64,000 nucleotides of DNA from Reticulascus tulasneorum (taxonomy: Eukaryota; Ascomycota; Sordariomycetes; Glomerellales; Reticulascaceae), in assembly GCA_001557505.1 (NCBI GenBank), contig LSAX01000005.1, positions 3,658,001 through 3,722,000 of the forward strand, read 5' to 3'. Shown here piece after piece: positions 1 to 10,786 of the stretch; within the stretch, counting starts at the first letter, position 1; the number at the start of each line of letters is the position of its first letter. The notes under the pieces were generated by a model, which saw only the letters and a program-made list of their open reading frames with translations, was not told the DNA's origin and did no database searches. Position numbers and translations under genes: made by a program.

Positions 1-81
1 ATGAAGCGCGATGTTCGGGTAAGGCTCCCGCTGCATCTCTGCGATGTCCTGCAGCAGGCGTTTCTGTAGATGGCCCTCCAT
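1..81 (-). CDS. Ubiquitin-conjugating enzyme (E2)-like protein, N-terminal fragment
   Basis: The reverse strand reads an ATG at 79-81 followed by 27 open codons that run off the left edge of the window. The peptide contains RLLQDIAEMQREP and then PYPNI, which fits the first helix and following turn of the UBC fold (the pattern RL..E......P...I). If correct, the protein would carry ubiquitin or a ubiquitin-like modifier as a thioester. The catalytic Cys and the HPN motif lie outside the window, so neither activity nor E2 subtype can be judged. The sequence 5' of it holds no competing upstream start in this frame that I could identify. Other helical proteins could match so short a stretch, hence modest confidence. 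Confidence 0.5.
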   Translation of the reverse strand, partial: MEGHLQKRLLQDIAEMQREPYPNIALH

Positions 82-725
82 GGTGTGGTCCCTGGGGAAG
101 ACGAGTGTCTTTCAAAGTCAGGACCATGGCTAACTCTCTCTAAATGTAACATTTATAGTTCTTTGGTGAGTGCATGATATGTAGTAGTTCTCGGTCTGAC
201 TCGATTGTGAAGGCGCAGACAATTTGGCCTCAAATGCACTGAATGAGCTCACAACCATCCACCGCACAATGTCGAGGCCAATCAAGCCACTGCGCCTCCA
301 CCATAAGAAGAGCTTTTTACATCACACATTTGCTCCCAGCATACCATGCGTCTTCGGTGCACCATATTACTTGGCGCAAATTCGGCGATGGCAGCCGAAT
401 AGTGAATTTGGGGTTTCTTGCTGTCAGGCACAAATTTGCAAGAGTGATGAAATCGGATTCAGGTAGGTCTGGGCGATTTCCATTTTATCACACCGCCCTC
501 TTGGATCCCTCTGTGCTAGGAAAAGAAATTCGCCTTAGTGTCCTAGGGAGTCCTTGATGCTCCACCAGCAGGGCGCCGAACGAGAAGGCACTAGCGAACA
601 AAGTGTATTGTGCTGTTCTATGGTATCTCAAAGAGTAAAATGCTTCTTAAACGCCGGACGCTGTGCCTTAGCCCCGTACCCAATATGCCATCTTGATTTC
701 CAAACGCCGTGACTAAGAGCAATGA
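82..725. other. Intergenic region between E2-like start and the 403-aa gene
   Basis: It should hold the promoter and 5' leader of the minus-strand E2-like gene and the 3' UTR of the minus-strand gene ending at 726. Short open frames here have no recognisable family, no codon pattern and no convincing splice partners. I see no gene in it. Confidence 0.6.
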
Positions 726-2034
726 TCAGGCGCGAGCCGGGGCCTGTGTTTTCATCTGTATCCTCCGGACGACCATCCAAAGCGACCGTGAGTCGAACTT
801 CTCCGTCTTGGGGTTCCAGTGGCTCCAAATGTCGACAGTGACAAAGCCCTTTGGCGTCTCGATCTCGACGAACCCGGATACTACGACACATCCCCGCGGT
901 GGGTAGTCCCGAGTTGCCTTCCACGTCTGCGCCAGCTTTTTGCGAAATTCTCGCCATGGGCCGTCACTTATTTGGCGCATCCCGTTGATGTGTGCTGTCG
1001 CGGCGTCCTTCACGAAACTTGTCTTGCCACCGCTTTCCACGTCCGTTGTTGGCCGATCTGATGCCGTCTTGCTGACGGCCGTTGCGCTGTTATCGTCGGG
1101 CGTGCCGTCTGGGGTTTGTCGCTTGGCCGACGGAAGTGTGCCTTGCTGTTTCGCCTGCTGGAAAGCAGGATGTGAGGGCAACCAAGGTTGGGTGGGCTCG
1201 GTAGGCTCGTAACCAAGGGCCTTTGCTGCATCTGCAATATTTTGCTTCACAAGTGAAGTGGTGAAGACCCAAGTCGACACCGCCAGCGACGAAGGCCATA
1301 GGATTTTCTTGAGTCGCATCACGGTGAGTGAGTCGACAGGCTCAGTCGCCCAGTGGAAGCCTGAGTCGAAGTCATAGGCGATGCTGCACGAAGTTAGAAA
1401 AGAAAAGAGTCGGAAGAGAGTATTGTGACATACCCAGAATGTTCAAAGGTTGGGGGCGGCCGCGACGGAAAGTCTATGTCAAGCCAATAACGCCGTATCT
1501 TCATATCGTTCCCGCATCGTTGCACGACGAGTGGATGTTTCTCCACAGTTACTCTGGCGAGCGTCGCCAGGTCGCCTGCTCATGTCAGCGACATCGTCTC
1601 GGTAGAGACAGGAATCACCTACTCCGTATACGCTCCTGCAACTTCTTGTCCTTGCTGATCTTGACAAACTCTTGCCATTCCGGGTCATCACCCTTGTATG
1701 GCGGCGGGGCGATCCGCTTCGTGGTGAATGGTAGAGTGACAAAGAGCGGCTCGGCTTCCTCCTCCTCGAGTTCCTTCTCCAGCTGCTTCTTCTCCGAGGC
1801 CGAGAGGCTCCCGTACTCCCTCTCCACGTACTGCTTCAGAGGCTTAAATACGGCGGTGTCGTAGAGGTTGACGCAGGTGTACACGACAGCAGTTCCGAGG
1901 AGGAAGGACCTAGACCAGTTTCGTCTCTTAGAGATCTTCACCCTCTGGACGGCAATGTTCTGGGGACCGGGAGCTTTAGGCCCTGCGAAGCGGGCCGCGA
2001 GGATGCTCGCCGGCGGTCGGAAGAGTCGCTGCAT
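726..2034 (-). CDS. Uncharacterised fungal protein, 403 aa, one predicted membrane segment
   Basis: Three exons on the minus strand: 2034-1623, 1575-1434 and 1383-726. Introns are 47 and 50 nt with GT donors and CAG acceptors; together they give one 403-aa frame. The N-terminus is basic (MQRLFRPP), as in a mitochondrial presequence. A hydrophobic segment follows near residues 43-60, then an acidic charged stretch (KELEEEEAEP), then PPPYKGDDPEWQEF, which I associate with a conserved fungal-only family of unknown function. The middle exon encodes RYWLDIDFP and PPPTFEHSGI. The C-terminal third has an alternating beta-rich pattern (VSGFVEIETPKGFVTVDIW). Reading across both introns is well supported by frame continuity. 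A mitochondrial membrane protein is an inference from the N-terminus; no biochemical role is known to me. Confidence 0.8.
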
Positions 2035-2443
2035 GCGGAAAGCAATTTTGGATAGGACGACGAGGGGTCCCGGGGGGTTCAGTCCAGGAATCGCTCGATC
2101 CTAAGAGGATGAAAAGTACAAAAATCCAATGCTTCCTGAAGAGCATGTGACTGCAATTGTCTTCACCATGACGAGACCACAAACGCTGCGGCGGCAATTC
2201 CTCGGTGTGGAGATGCTCTTCTTATCGGTGGTACTGTGTATACGATACAGATTAGCACTGTATTGTGTTGAAAAAGCATGGCAAAGAAAGACAGTGCGAA
2301 ACATCGGACTGTATTTCGGAATAATACGCCCTCCGATTCCATCGAGCTGATCAAGGAAGCCTCCACCCTAGCATCAATTTCGCAATTCTTAATCTCGCAC
2401 ATCGCCTTGCATCAACCAAGCTTCAAAGAGGTCATCAGCAATC
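2035..2443. promoter_or_regulatory. Shared intergenic promoter region of two divergent genes
   Basis: These 409 bp separate the start codon of the minus-strand 403-aa gene from the start of the plus-strand Vps3844-like gene, so both promoters must lie here. No clear TATA box is placed for either gene. Open frames across it are short and look like noise. Confidence 0.5.
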
Positions 2444-3648
2444 ATGAAGCTTTCTGCAGGACTCATAGTAACCCTGGCAGGATTGTCCTACGCTGCTGGT
2501 CAATCCGCCGATGTGTACCAGCTGCACTCTCAGCCATCATCGAGCTCCAATGCACCCTCCATTCCCAGGCAGGTCGCCCGACTCATCCTCCTCCAAAGGC
2601 TAGCTCCCAACGGCCGGTTCTCATCCAACGACATACCCGACAGCATTACCACAGAGGCGGCAGTCTCGTTTATCAATGACTACGGCAGAGCTCCCGCATC
2701 GCTCTTCGCCGAGCCGGACGCCAGTGGTCCATCCCAGCTCGCCATCCTCCTTGAGGGCGTAACCACCAGCGCCGCGAATACTTTACAGGCAACTCTTGCG
2801 GCCATAGATCCAGCTTTCGTGGTCTCCGATCCACCTTCTTCATTAGCCAACCAGCGCCTGCTCGACGACATGTACGCCGCGGGCGTGGCTGAACAGCGCG
2901 ATTGCTCTTTCGACAAGGCGATCAACCCTTTCGAGGAGGCGTGCTGGGGCAGCAAGTCGGCCATTGCGCGATATGACGTGCAAAAGGTAATTGACAACAA
3001 GCGAGCCTCTGATAATGGCTGCTAACACTTTGTCTGTAGAATCCCGAAGTTTTGTCTTTGCTGGCCGACAACTTGGATCGCCTACGACAGATGGCGAAGA
3101 GCGGCGAAATGGAGACCACGCTCGTCGTTCTCCCTGAATCTTCCCGCAGTTCTAAGTTCGACCGTTGGGCGCCGAGGCCCGAGGAGCTCCGCCGTCGCCA
3201 GGTCGAAGAAGTAATGGCGGACGTCGACGAGCCCGAGATGGCGCCCACTACACCTGCGACTAACCAGCCACCAGTCTTCATCGGAAATGTTCAACGGGGG
3301 TCGATCCCGGCATGCTTCAACTCCCAGAACAGCTGCATCACCGCGACTGCCAATTGCACAGGAAAGGGAAATTGTGTTGATAGATGGGCCAAGGCGACGG
3401 ACGATTCCTCGGCCAACTCCTGCTTCGCTTGCCAATGTGCTTCGATCCGGGCATCCCCCAACAGCGGCGTCACGCACTGGGCAGGACCGACATGCAGCAA
3501 GATTGACGTTAGCGCGCCTTTTTGGCTATTCGTCGGGTTTGGCGTTCTTATCATTGGCGTCCTCACCTTCGCAATAGGCATGCTGTTCAATGTTGGCGAG
3601 GAGAAGCTGCCTGGGGTCATTGGGGCCGGCGTGTCGAGAGCGAAATAG
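2444..3648 (+). CDS. Vps3844/DUF3844-type type I membrane protein, 383 aa
   Basis: Two exons, 2444-2986 and 3040-3648, joined across a 53-nt phase-0 intron ending CTGTAG. Residues 1-19 are a signal peptide (MKLSAGLIVTLAGLSYAAG). A long lumenal region follows. Residues 273-333 hold a Cys-rich module (CFNSQNSCITATANC ... CFACQC ... CSK) of EGF-like spacing, preceding one membrane helix at about 340-365 and a short cytosolic tail (GEEKLPGVIGAGVSRAK). This order is that of the fungal Vps3844/DUF3844 family, linked to the ER and to vacuolar protein sorting. Role and location are taken from the family; domain order, Cys spacing and TM are visible in the sequence. The start is chosen because it begins the signal peptide and has a purine at -3. 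Confidence 0.88.
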
Positions 3649-3802
3649 GGAACAGTATGAAAGCAGTGGCTGTACCATAAGGTGTATATTCGGCGTTGGC
3701 ATTGGTAGGACAGGACATCTTTCATGGTAGAAGTTCAATCTATGACTTAGACAAACGTTTATTTGCATGCAATTCTGGGGTATCAAATGGACGGGCGTCA
3801 GC

Positions 3803-5253
3803 CTACTCCTCCTCCATGCTGTGGCGCTCGTTGGGCGTCGTTCCGAAACTCTCTAGACCTCTCTCCGCGGCTAGCTCGCCCATGCTTGCGCCTTGTAGCT
3901 GCCTACCAGGCGATTGAGCGCCTCCCGTTGCGGCCATGTACTTTTGTCCCGCCTCATTCAGCAGCTGCTGCACCTCCGCCTCTCTAGCTAGAATCCCGGC
4001 CTTCTCCCCTCTCAGAACCTCTACTCGCTTCTCCTTCGCCGCGAGCTCCTGCTCCATGCTCGCCAAGGTGGCCTGCAGCCGCTGCAGGCACGCGCCTAGG
4101 GTCGGCAAGGGGGTGATTTTAGGCGGTACCTGGAGGACCTGCTCTGCCTGTCCGCCTACCTTTTGCAACCCGTCCATGCCTGCACGGGTCTGGGCGGCCT
4201 CAAACGCAGCTCGGCGCTCTGCCTCAGAGTCGTCCGACTCTTCCTCCGAGTTCCCTTCGGCTTGCTGGATTCGCTGCGCCATCTCTTGCCTCTGGCGCAG
4301 CCTGGCTGCGCGCTCCGCCTTGCGGCCGAGGGAAATGCCGCCGTCCTCTACAAACTCGTCGAATCCCTCCCCGATATCCTCGTCCTCGGCAACCATCCGC
4401 GTTTCGGTCTTGTTCTTGCGTAGCCGTACGCCGCCGTCTTCGTCATCTCCGTCAAGCGAGATAAAGTCCTTCTCTCTTGCCAACCTCGCACGGCGATCTT
4501 TCCTTTCCTGGATTTCGGTGCTTGTTAGGATCGTCGTGTCGTGGGAGCGACCGTCGTCGACGATAAGGGCGCCTTCAAGCTCCGACGCGTCCAGACCCAT
4601 ATCCTCATCGTCCGTGATGTGCAGCGATGCCAAGTCTCGCGGTGTGTTCGGGGTGGAGCTCTGGAGCTCGTCCAGGTATTCTTTGCTATATCTTGGGCGA
4701 CTGTCATCCTCTCCGAACCGCAAAGACAACCCCGGATTCCTGGATGCGCTGCTCTCGAGAACTTGCTTCGCCAGAGTCGCCTTCCTCGGTGTGGTAACTT
4801 CGCCCCCGTCTCCGTCCTCTGCACCCGGTCCAAATGACAACCTGGATGTTGACGCCCGCTTCTTTTGTTTTGTAGAACCCGACCGGCTCATGGCCGGCCG
4901 TATGACGACAGGGCCACCATCATCCTCGTCTGGCTGCTTAACCCGCACTTTCTGCTCGCCCGATTCTCCCAGAGCGGTCGGCCCGCCACCACCATCCTCA
5001 TCCTCGCTAACGTTGATGCTTTTCCGGAGTCCCGACTGCCTGAACGGTTTCCTCATGAACTTGACGGGGACTGTGACCTGATGGACACCTGTGCGACTTG
5101 TTAGCCTTTCGTTCGTAATCAGCAGGACATCTGGAAAGAATGGGAGCGTAGCCTACCATCTTTTTCAGCAGGCGATGCCTGTTGCTGCCCAAGCTCCTCC
5201 TCATCGTCAATTTTGATGACACGTGCTTTGCGCTTGGGTGTAAAAGCGCTCAT
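3803..5253 (-). CDS. NTR2-like spliceosome disassembly factor, 460 aa
   Basis: Two exons on the minus strand: 5253-5157 (MSAFTPKRKARVIKIDDEEE...) and 5088-3803, joined by a 68-nt intron with GTAGGC donor and CACAG acceptor. The protein is highly charged. It has acidic patches in the first 100 residues, the motif SRPRYSKEYLDELQSSTPNTP near residues 162-183, and a coiled coil near 361-414. This is the layout of the Nineteen-complex-related protein 2 (Ntr2) / GCFC-associated family, which with Ntr1 and the helicase Prp43 disassembles the post-splicing lariat spliceosome. The YxxEYLxELxxxTPxTP element is the main basis for the call. The first exon adds the 43 residues that a start at the internal Met at 5056 would miss. 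It is divergent from SmG, another splicing gene, about 200 bp away. Confidence 0.82.
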
Positions 5254-5450
5254 TTCAAGTTGTATGCTACGAGGACAAGTTTAAGTCTGCACCCAAAGGT
5301 CAAATTTCGGGATCCTAGCACGATAAGCTCTTATCGCTTGGCACGTGACCCCCCGATAATCCGATTTTGCAGGAAGCAACGGCGAGGCATCGCGTCGCGA
5401 AATTGTGTCAGTGTAGAACGCATCCATTTGCTCAAACACAAAAAGACAAG
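5254..5450. promoter_or_regulatory. Short bidirectional promoter between NTR2-like and SmG genes
   Basis: Only 197 bp separate the start codons of these divergent genes, so their upstream regions overlap. The segment contains CACGTGACC around 5342-5350, an E-box-like CACGTG palindrome that could be read in both directions. Its function is inferred from position only. Confidence 0.5.
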
Positions 5451-5904
5451 ATGCCGCCCGCTCAGCCAGAACTGAAGAAGGTACGACTTCCTGGCTGGAC
5501 TGTTCGGTCCTGTTCGGCCAGCGCACAGCGCTGCAATCCGCGAAATCTTGATGCTAACAAATGTCCGCAGTATCTTGACAAGCGGCTATTCGTGCAGCTC
5601 AACGGCAGCCGCAAGATCATCGGTGTCCTACGTGGCTACGATGTGAGTTCATCCAGGTATTCTTTGCGTGGTATGATGGCTAACAAGCGAGTAGGTCTTC
5701 CTCAACGTAGTTCTTGACGAGGCCGTCGAGGAGAAGGAGGGTGGGGAGAAGGTCAGGTTAGGCATGGTGGTATGTATGGCCCTGGCGACGCTCCCTAGAC
5801 GATGCTAACTCGGTTGGCAGGTTATTCGAGGAAACTCGGTTGTCATGCTGGAGGCGCTCGAGAGAATTGGCGGAGACGATCGCAGACATCAACAGCGCGA
5901 GTGA
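5451..5904 (+). CDS. SMX2: Small nuclear ribonucleoprotein G (SmG), 86 aa
   Basis: Four small exons: 5451-5480, 5571-5642, 5695-5769 and 5821-5904, all joined in phase 0. The product begins MPPAQPELKK. It carries the Sm1 motif (KRLFVQLNGSRKIIGVLRGYD and VFLNVVLDEAVE) and the Sm2 motif (GMVVIRGNSVVMLEAL), the Sm signature. The IRGNSVVMLEAL ending and PPELKK-type start are those of SmG rather than LSm7. SmG is one of seven proteins forming the Sm ring on U1, U2, U4 and U5 snRNAs in the nucleus. Length matches the family (about 75-90 aa). Three introns in an 86-codon gene means splicing of its own mRNA is needed several times over, which is common for Sm genes of filamentous fungi. Confidence 0.93.
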
Positions 5905-6042
5905 AAACACATGGAGACTCGGGCAGAATGGTTTGCAGGTATGGCGTGGACGAGGACACTGCAATGACGATAATTGCAACGCAAAGGTGGTGATGGGGCA
6001 TGTCTATATACCAAGAAACCGATACCCGGTCGAGAGTGCAAT

Positions 6043-6557
6043 CTACGTCGACTTCGCTGCCCAAACCTTTTCATCGTACCAATCCATCATTTTGCCGCCA
6101 TACCTACGCACCCATCCTTTAATCCCACCTACCAAGACCAGCGCCTTGATTCTCTCATCGCCCACCTCATTGAAGTAGTCCTGCAGCCAGCTTGTGCATC
6201 GCGGGCCACGTCCGCTGCTGCTCCCTGTGTTGCATCAGCACTCTGCGATACTCGTGTCCGGTGTGTTACAAGTGACTCACCGCAGTAAAATATGACTTGG
6301 GTTATGCCCGCCTGCTTACACAGAAAATGAATAGCGCCCCTCGTCTGGTACAACGTCTGGGCAGGCAAGTTGATCGAGGTGGCAATAGTGCCGCCTTCCC
6401 AGTCTGCCCGCCTCACATCGACCAGCAGAAACCGGCGGGGTTTGTCTCTCGCAGCTTGATGCTCGAGAAGCTGCACGACCTCATCCGCGGCGATGTCTGG
6501 GCACTTTGCCTCCGGAGGCGGGAAGGCGGCCCACCAGGGCTGAGATTCTGTAGCCAT
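6043..6557 (-). CDS. Rhodanese-fold Cdc25/Ych1/Acr2-like phosphatase, 152 aa
   Basis: Two exons on the minus strand, 6557-6281 and 6224-6043, joined by a 56-nt phase-1 intron. The product starts MATESQPWWAAFPPP and has rhodanese-domain landmarks: LLVDVRRADWEGGTI near residues 48-62, then FYC followed by the active-site loop. Cys92-Gly-Ser-Ser-Ser-Gly-Arg98 gives a CX5R loop followed by GPR, created exactly at the splice junction. A CX5R loop in a small single-domain rhodanese matches the Cdc25-like/arsenate reductase group (yeast Ych1 and Acr2, fission yeast Ibp1). Activity may be protein tyrosine phosphatase or arsenate reductase; the sequence alone cannot choose. The intact CX5R loop argues that it is active. 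It is convergent with SmG, with only 138 bp between the stop codons. Confidence 0.85.
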
Positions 6558-7776
6558 GTTGTGTATTGCTTCTTGCTGCTGGTGCGGGCGTTTTAACCTG
6601 GGGCCGCAGAGCCTCCCGCTTATTTCCACGTACTAATAATACCTATAAGAATACCAAGGATAATTAGAATGCGGGGATCAACTTGTCCTTGCGCGGCCCC
6701 AATTGGTTCGCATGACCTGAGCCCTGATGAAAACAGCTTGACGCCATTTGCTAGGGAGATTCGATCATAGTAAGAACCCTATTTAAAACAGGCTTCGCAT
6801 CCCTCGTTGTCCGCCCACCTTATACACACTCCAATATATATCTCCTTCAAGTGATGGAGATCACGAAACTTGGACTTTCCAAGAATTGCACCCGGCTAAC
6901 TGCAGTCTCCTCGTCTATCTCTTTTTCATGGACACACGCGCACACACATATTGTAATCTCTCTCTACAATACCCCGTCCTTATCAGTTGGTGGAGTGGTT
7001 CTTTTGTCGCGCTATCGGCAAACCCCCGCGCCCTTCGCATGCTGACTCGCATCGCTGCGAAACGAGGAATCCGATCCATCTCTGCTGGACTATTGCTTTG
7101 TGTAGCCTGCAAGCTATACCGAGTAGGAGAGGATCGTATCTATGCCTTACAATATATGTACTGGTAATATCATCAAACTATGATTGGTTGCGACTGCGTC
7201 TTACCTCCTCGTCGGACGAAATTATTCCCGTCATGCAAAGTTGCTCTGTTTCTGGCCAGAGTGTCTGGCAGTCAGTACCCCATTATCCCTCCAGGGACCA
7301 GCGGCGCCGTAGGTACCATGGCGCACCAAAAGAAATGGCCGGTCACGATTGGCACGGGCACATAGCGAGCCGGAGGTACATAGATCGTGGACCGTATCCA
7401 TCGCTGAAGTCTGCTGGCAGAGTTGGGGAACGCCCCACGCTATGCCCCGATCTACCGCCTGCATTGATAAGAACCCCGGCTAATGGTAGAGCTGGACGGC
7501 AGCGACGGAAGACGTCAATGTGCATCCATCAACACTCCGCTCAGGAGGTTCTTTTCTTACTATTCCTTTCAGGAGGATCCTCGCCGCGTCTTCACCTTCT
7601 GCATCCGGTAATGTTGTCGAGCCGATGCCACAGATGCGCCTTTCGTGCCTTTTCGTGCAGCTCCGGTTATTGACCGGAGCTTGATCGATTCAATCCACAG
7701 AATCGTATCGTATAAAGCCAGCCTGACATGTCGGTCCAGAATCGTGATTTGTGCATACCTCTCAAACGTCGTCTCC
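6558..7776. other. Gene-poor intergenic region upstream of the L-amino acid oxidase
   Basis: It contains the promoters of the minus-strand phosphatase and of the plus-strand LAAO. A TTTAAAA element near 6782 and an ATATATAT stretch near 6835 sit before a short frame of about 64 codons beginning near 6851. That frame resembles nothing I know and has no extension by splicing. A TATAAA at 7711-7716 lies about 60 bp before the LAAO start codon and fits its promoter. Confidence 0.5.
7711..7716 (+). promoter_or_regulatory. Putative TATA box of the L-amino acid oxidase gene
   Basis: A TATAAA lies 61 bp upstream of the chosen ATG at 7777, a spacing that suits a short 5' leader. It argues against a start further upstream in the same frame. 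Confidence 0.45.
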
Positions 7777-10129
7777 ATGGCTCGGTGGCTTCTTTCTCTC
7801 TTGGTGAGCACCGCGGTGGCGGCTGCTTCCCTGCCCTTGAAGCTTGAGACACGGAGCGCAGTGACGTCCCGCTTGTCCAATATCCACCTCGACTACGATG
7901 AGGTTATTGACGGCACCGTCACCTTCACTTACGGGCCATGCGCATCTCGGTCTATTCAAGAGGCCCATCACACTATTGGGGCGGTCGAGGACCAAAGTGC
8001 TTCCCGCCTCGTTTGGATCCTTCCCGAGGATGCCGAGACTGATGGCTGCATCTCTGCCTGGAGCGAATCCGGTGGTCTCCTAGGTCGGAGCGCACCGCAG
8101 ACGCTGCACCACCATTGGAAACGCCGGGCGGAGAAGAGAGGTACGTCAAATATGCCACAGTAGGCGCGGGCGTTGATACGGCATAGATAGTATACTCATG
8201 ACAAACGCGACCGGTATTGACACTGGGGGCGCGTGGTTCGAGGGGGTCAATCTTCTCAAGGATAAGGAGCCAGGCCCGGTCGATGTAGCTGCTGCTAAGG
8301 CTAAGGAAGTTGTCATTGTTGGCGCGGGTATGGCCGGGTTGATGAGCTTCCTGATCCTCTCCCAGGCGGGTTTGACCAATATCAGCATCGTTGAAGCCGG
8401 CCAGCGTCTCGGCGGTCGCGTCCACACTGAGTATCTGAGTGGTGGGCCGTTCGACTACTCTTATCAGGAGATGGGCCCTATGCGGTTTCCATCCACATAC
8501 CGTGATGCCGCATCGAACACGACGTACAACATCACCGACCACCAGTTGGTCTTCCAGCTAGCTGAGGAGTTGAACCTACTCAACAATTATGACAAGAACT
8601 TAAGCGTTGACTTTATCCCCTGGATCCAAAGTAACCGCAACGGCTTGTCATATCGAAATATGTTCAAACTGCCGAACGGCCTCCCGCCGACGGTCGCGCA
8701 AATTGCCGCCAATGCCTCGCTCGGGCCACCCAGGGCGCAGAATGATGCTTCGACGCAGGCACTCTCGGCGGCAGTGGACTCTTACATGCCTGGCAGCGAA
8801 TTTATGGTCGAAATGGCAGTTAACATGTTCAAGGCTCACCGGGACTGGCTAGGTGCGTGGCCCCATCCCCTGCAGCATCCCTGAACTGACAGCTGGTAGA
8901 TTCCGGCTTGAAGGGGCTTGGAGGTGATGTTTGGTCTGAGTTTGCGTTCATGGTCAACTATCTACAGGGCTCACTTAACGACACCGACGCTCTGGGCGGC
9001 TTCTCCGCCGGCACTTACTGGGACGGGGTAAGTCTTCTTCCTCGCATGTCGAGTGAGGTTCTAACGCCACCAGCTCTACGAAGGCCTTTACTTTTCTGCC
9101 GCATCATGGAAAACCATAGACGGTGGTCGGTTTCCTGTTTTCCTAATGAATTATCTAGAACCTCACTGACGTAGCAGGTTTGAACCGTCTGCCCCTGGCT
9201 TTTCACCCTCTCGTGGATGGCATCACGACAATGGACCGCAAAATAGAGCGCGTCAAGGTGCAAGAGTGCTCCTCGAAGGTGCAGCTCCAATGGCGTGAAG
9301 GTACTGCCCTGCACAACGCCTCATATGACTATGCTGTTGTCGCTGTTCCTTTTTCCGTTGTGAGAAAGTGGCGCCTCCCACGCCTGCCCCTCACTATCTC
9401 CAATGCCATCAGAAGTATGCCGTACACTTCCGCCTGCAAGGTTGCTCTCGAGTTCTCCGAGCGCTTCTGGGAGCACTACGACAATCCTATCTACGGCGGC
9501 TGCAGCACCTCGAGTGATATCCCTGGCATAGGGTCCATTTGCTACCCGTCTTACAACATCAACGGAACCGGGCCCGCCACCATCCTAGGCTCGTATATCT
9601 CGGGTGATTGGGGCCACAGATGGGTCTCTGCGTCTGAGGAGGAGCATGTGCGCTACGTCCTAGATGCCATGGTCGAGATTCACGGCGAGTTTACAAGAGA
9701 GCTCTACACGGGCCGCTATAATCGCCGGTGTTGGGTACTGGACGAGTACGAAAGCGGGAGCTGGGCGAGCCCGGTTGTGGGGCAGCATCAGCTGTATATT
9801 CCTGAGTACTTCAAGACTTACGATGGGGTATGTGACTACCGCCATAGACTGTATGCATCGCTGACTGGTTAGATCATCTTCATTGGCGAGCACACGTCCT
9901 ACACTCACGCCTGGATATCATCGGCCATAGAATCTGGTATTCGCGGTGGCGTGCAGTTACTGCTAGGTAAGTAGACCAGCTCAGAGAGGATCTCGATCGC
10001 TGACTTCGACGCAGAACTGGGATTGGTAGACGAAGCCAAGGAAGCTGTTAACAAGTGGATGGCAAGGTGGATTGACATTGTACGTATTCGCTACCTAGGC
10101 TCTCAGCCCAAACTAACTTTGAGTAGTAA
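7777..10129 (+). CDS. Secreted flavin L-amino acid oxidase, 673 aa
   Basis: Eight exons: 7777-8140, 8187-8852, 8900-9027, 9074-9125, 9178-9827, 9873-9966, 10015-10079 and the stop codon alone at 10127-10129. Residues 1-17 are a signal peptide (MARWLLSLLVSTAVAAA). The FAD dinucleotide fold is at 163-172 (VVIVGAGMAG) with the ribose-binding Glu near 191, followed by LGGRVHTEYL and YQEMGPMRFP, both typical of fungal LAAO. The C-terminal FAD site GEHTSYTHAWISSAIESG is present. The enzyme oxidatively deaminates L-amino acids to keto acids, ammonia and H2O2, and serves nitrogen scavenging or peroxide production. The exon 4 donor is GTCGGT, chosen because it restores GGLNRLPLAFHPL in frame. The final intron separating the stop codon is inferred from GTACGT, AACTAAC and TAG; reading through would add about 25 unfamiliar residues. 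Confidence 0.9.
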
Positions 10130-10786
10130 CGTCTATCCCTGCGTACCGAGACGCCCCCTGTAACGAGACAAATCGTAGGTACTTCGAATTCAAGCGACAT
10201 GAAATCTATGAACGCTTTAAAACTTCTATTCATTTTGATTTCAATTACGGACCACGGCCACTATAGAGATATCTATAGAGACTAGGTTTAAAATTTCGGG
10301 ATACCGGCTTCAATCTCTCACACACTAAAACCTTTTATATGCGTTCTGAGCGCACAAAACGTTTGAGGTCCAAACCATTAATGTTAAGGATTAAAACAAC
10401 ATCGATAATACCTTGTTTTAGTATTCGGGAAAAGCCATATATATATTAGCTACACCTGCCTAGTAGGAAGAATGTGTTATGTGGTCCGTGTTCCCCCACT
10501 TGTCTAGATTTAGCCCGGCCCATAGCCCACCAGCTTTGGTGGCCACACCTTTCAGTTCACCATCTTCATTCCGCTGCCTTCATCGTCATGCCTCGTTTCC
10601 GCGCCTTTCAGCATACCAATCTCAAACTGGTCCTGAGCCTGTCAGCGCCTTCCACACTTCACTCCGTGTGTCGCTGATATAACAAATTCTGGCACTAATG
10701 CTCTGATAAAAAAACCCCTGTAACTCTTAGCACCAGTCTTTACTTCTGCTATAACGCTCCAGATTGGCTGGCAGAACTTCATAACT
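10130..10786. other. AT-rich intergenic region between convergent genes
   Basis: It holds the 3' ends of LAAO and of the MFS gene. From about 10180 to 10470 the sequence is rich in TA and poor in GC (for example CTATAGAGATATCTATAGAG), with no open frame of note. This could be a decayed, RIP-affected repeat; no terminal repeats were found to prove it. Confidence 0.45.

Noticed and set aside
3936..5081. A 381-codon plus-strand open frame opposite the NTR2-like gene
   Set aside because: It is the antisense of a Glu/Asp/Ser-rich gene; its Ser-rich text has no domain, and the minus-strand gene is firmly supported.
6851..7045. A 64-codon frame preceded by TATA-like elements
   Set aside because: No similarity, no extension by splicing, and simple-sequence content (CACACA runs).
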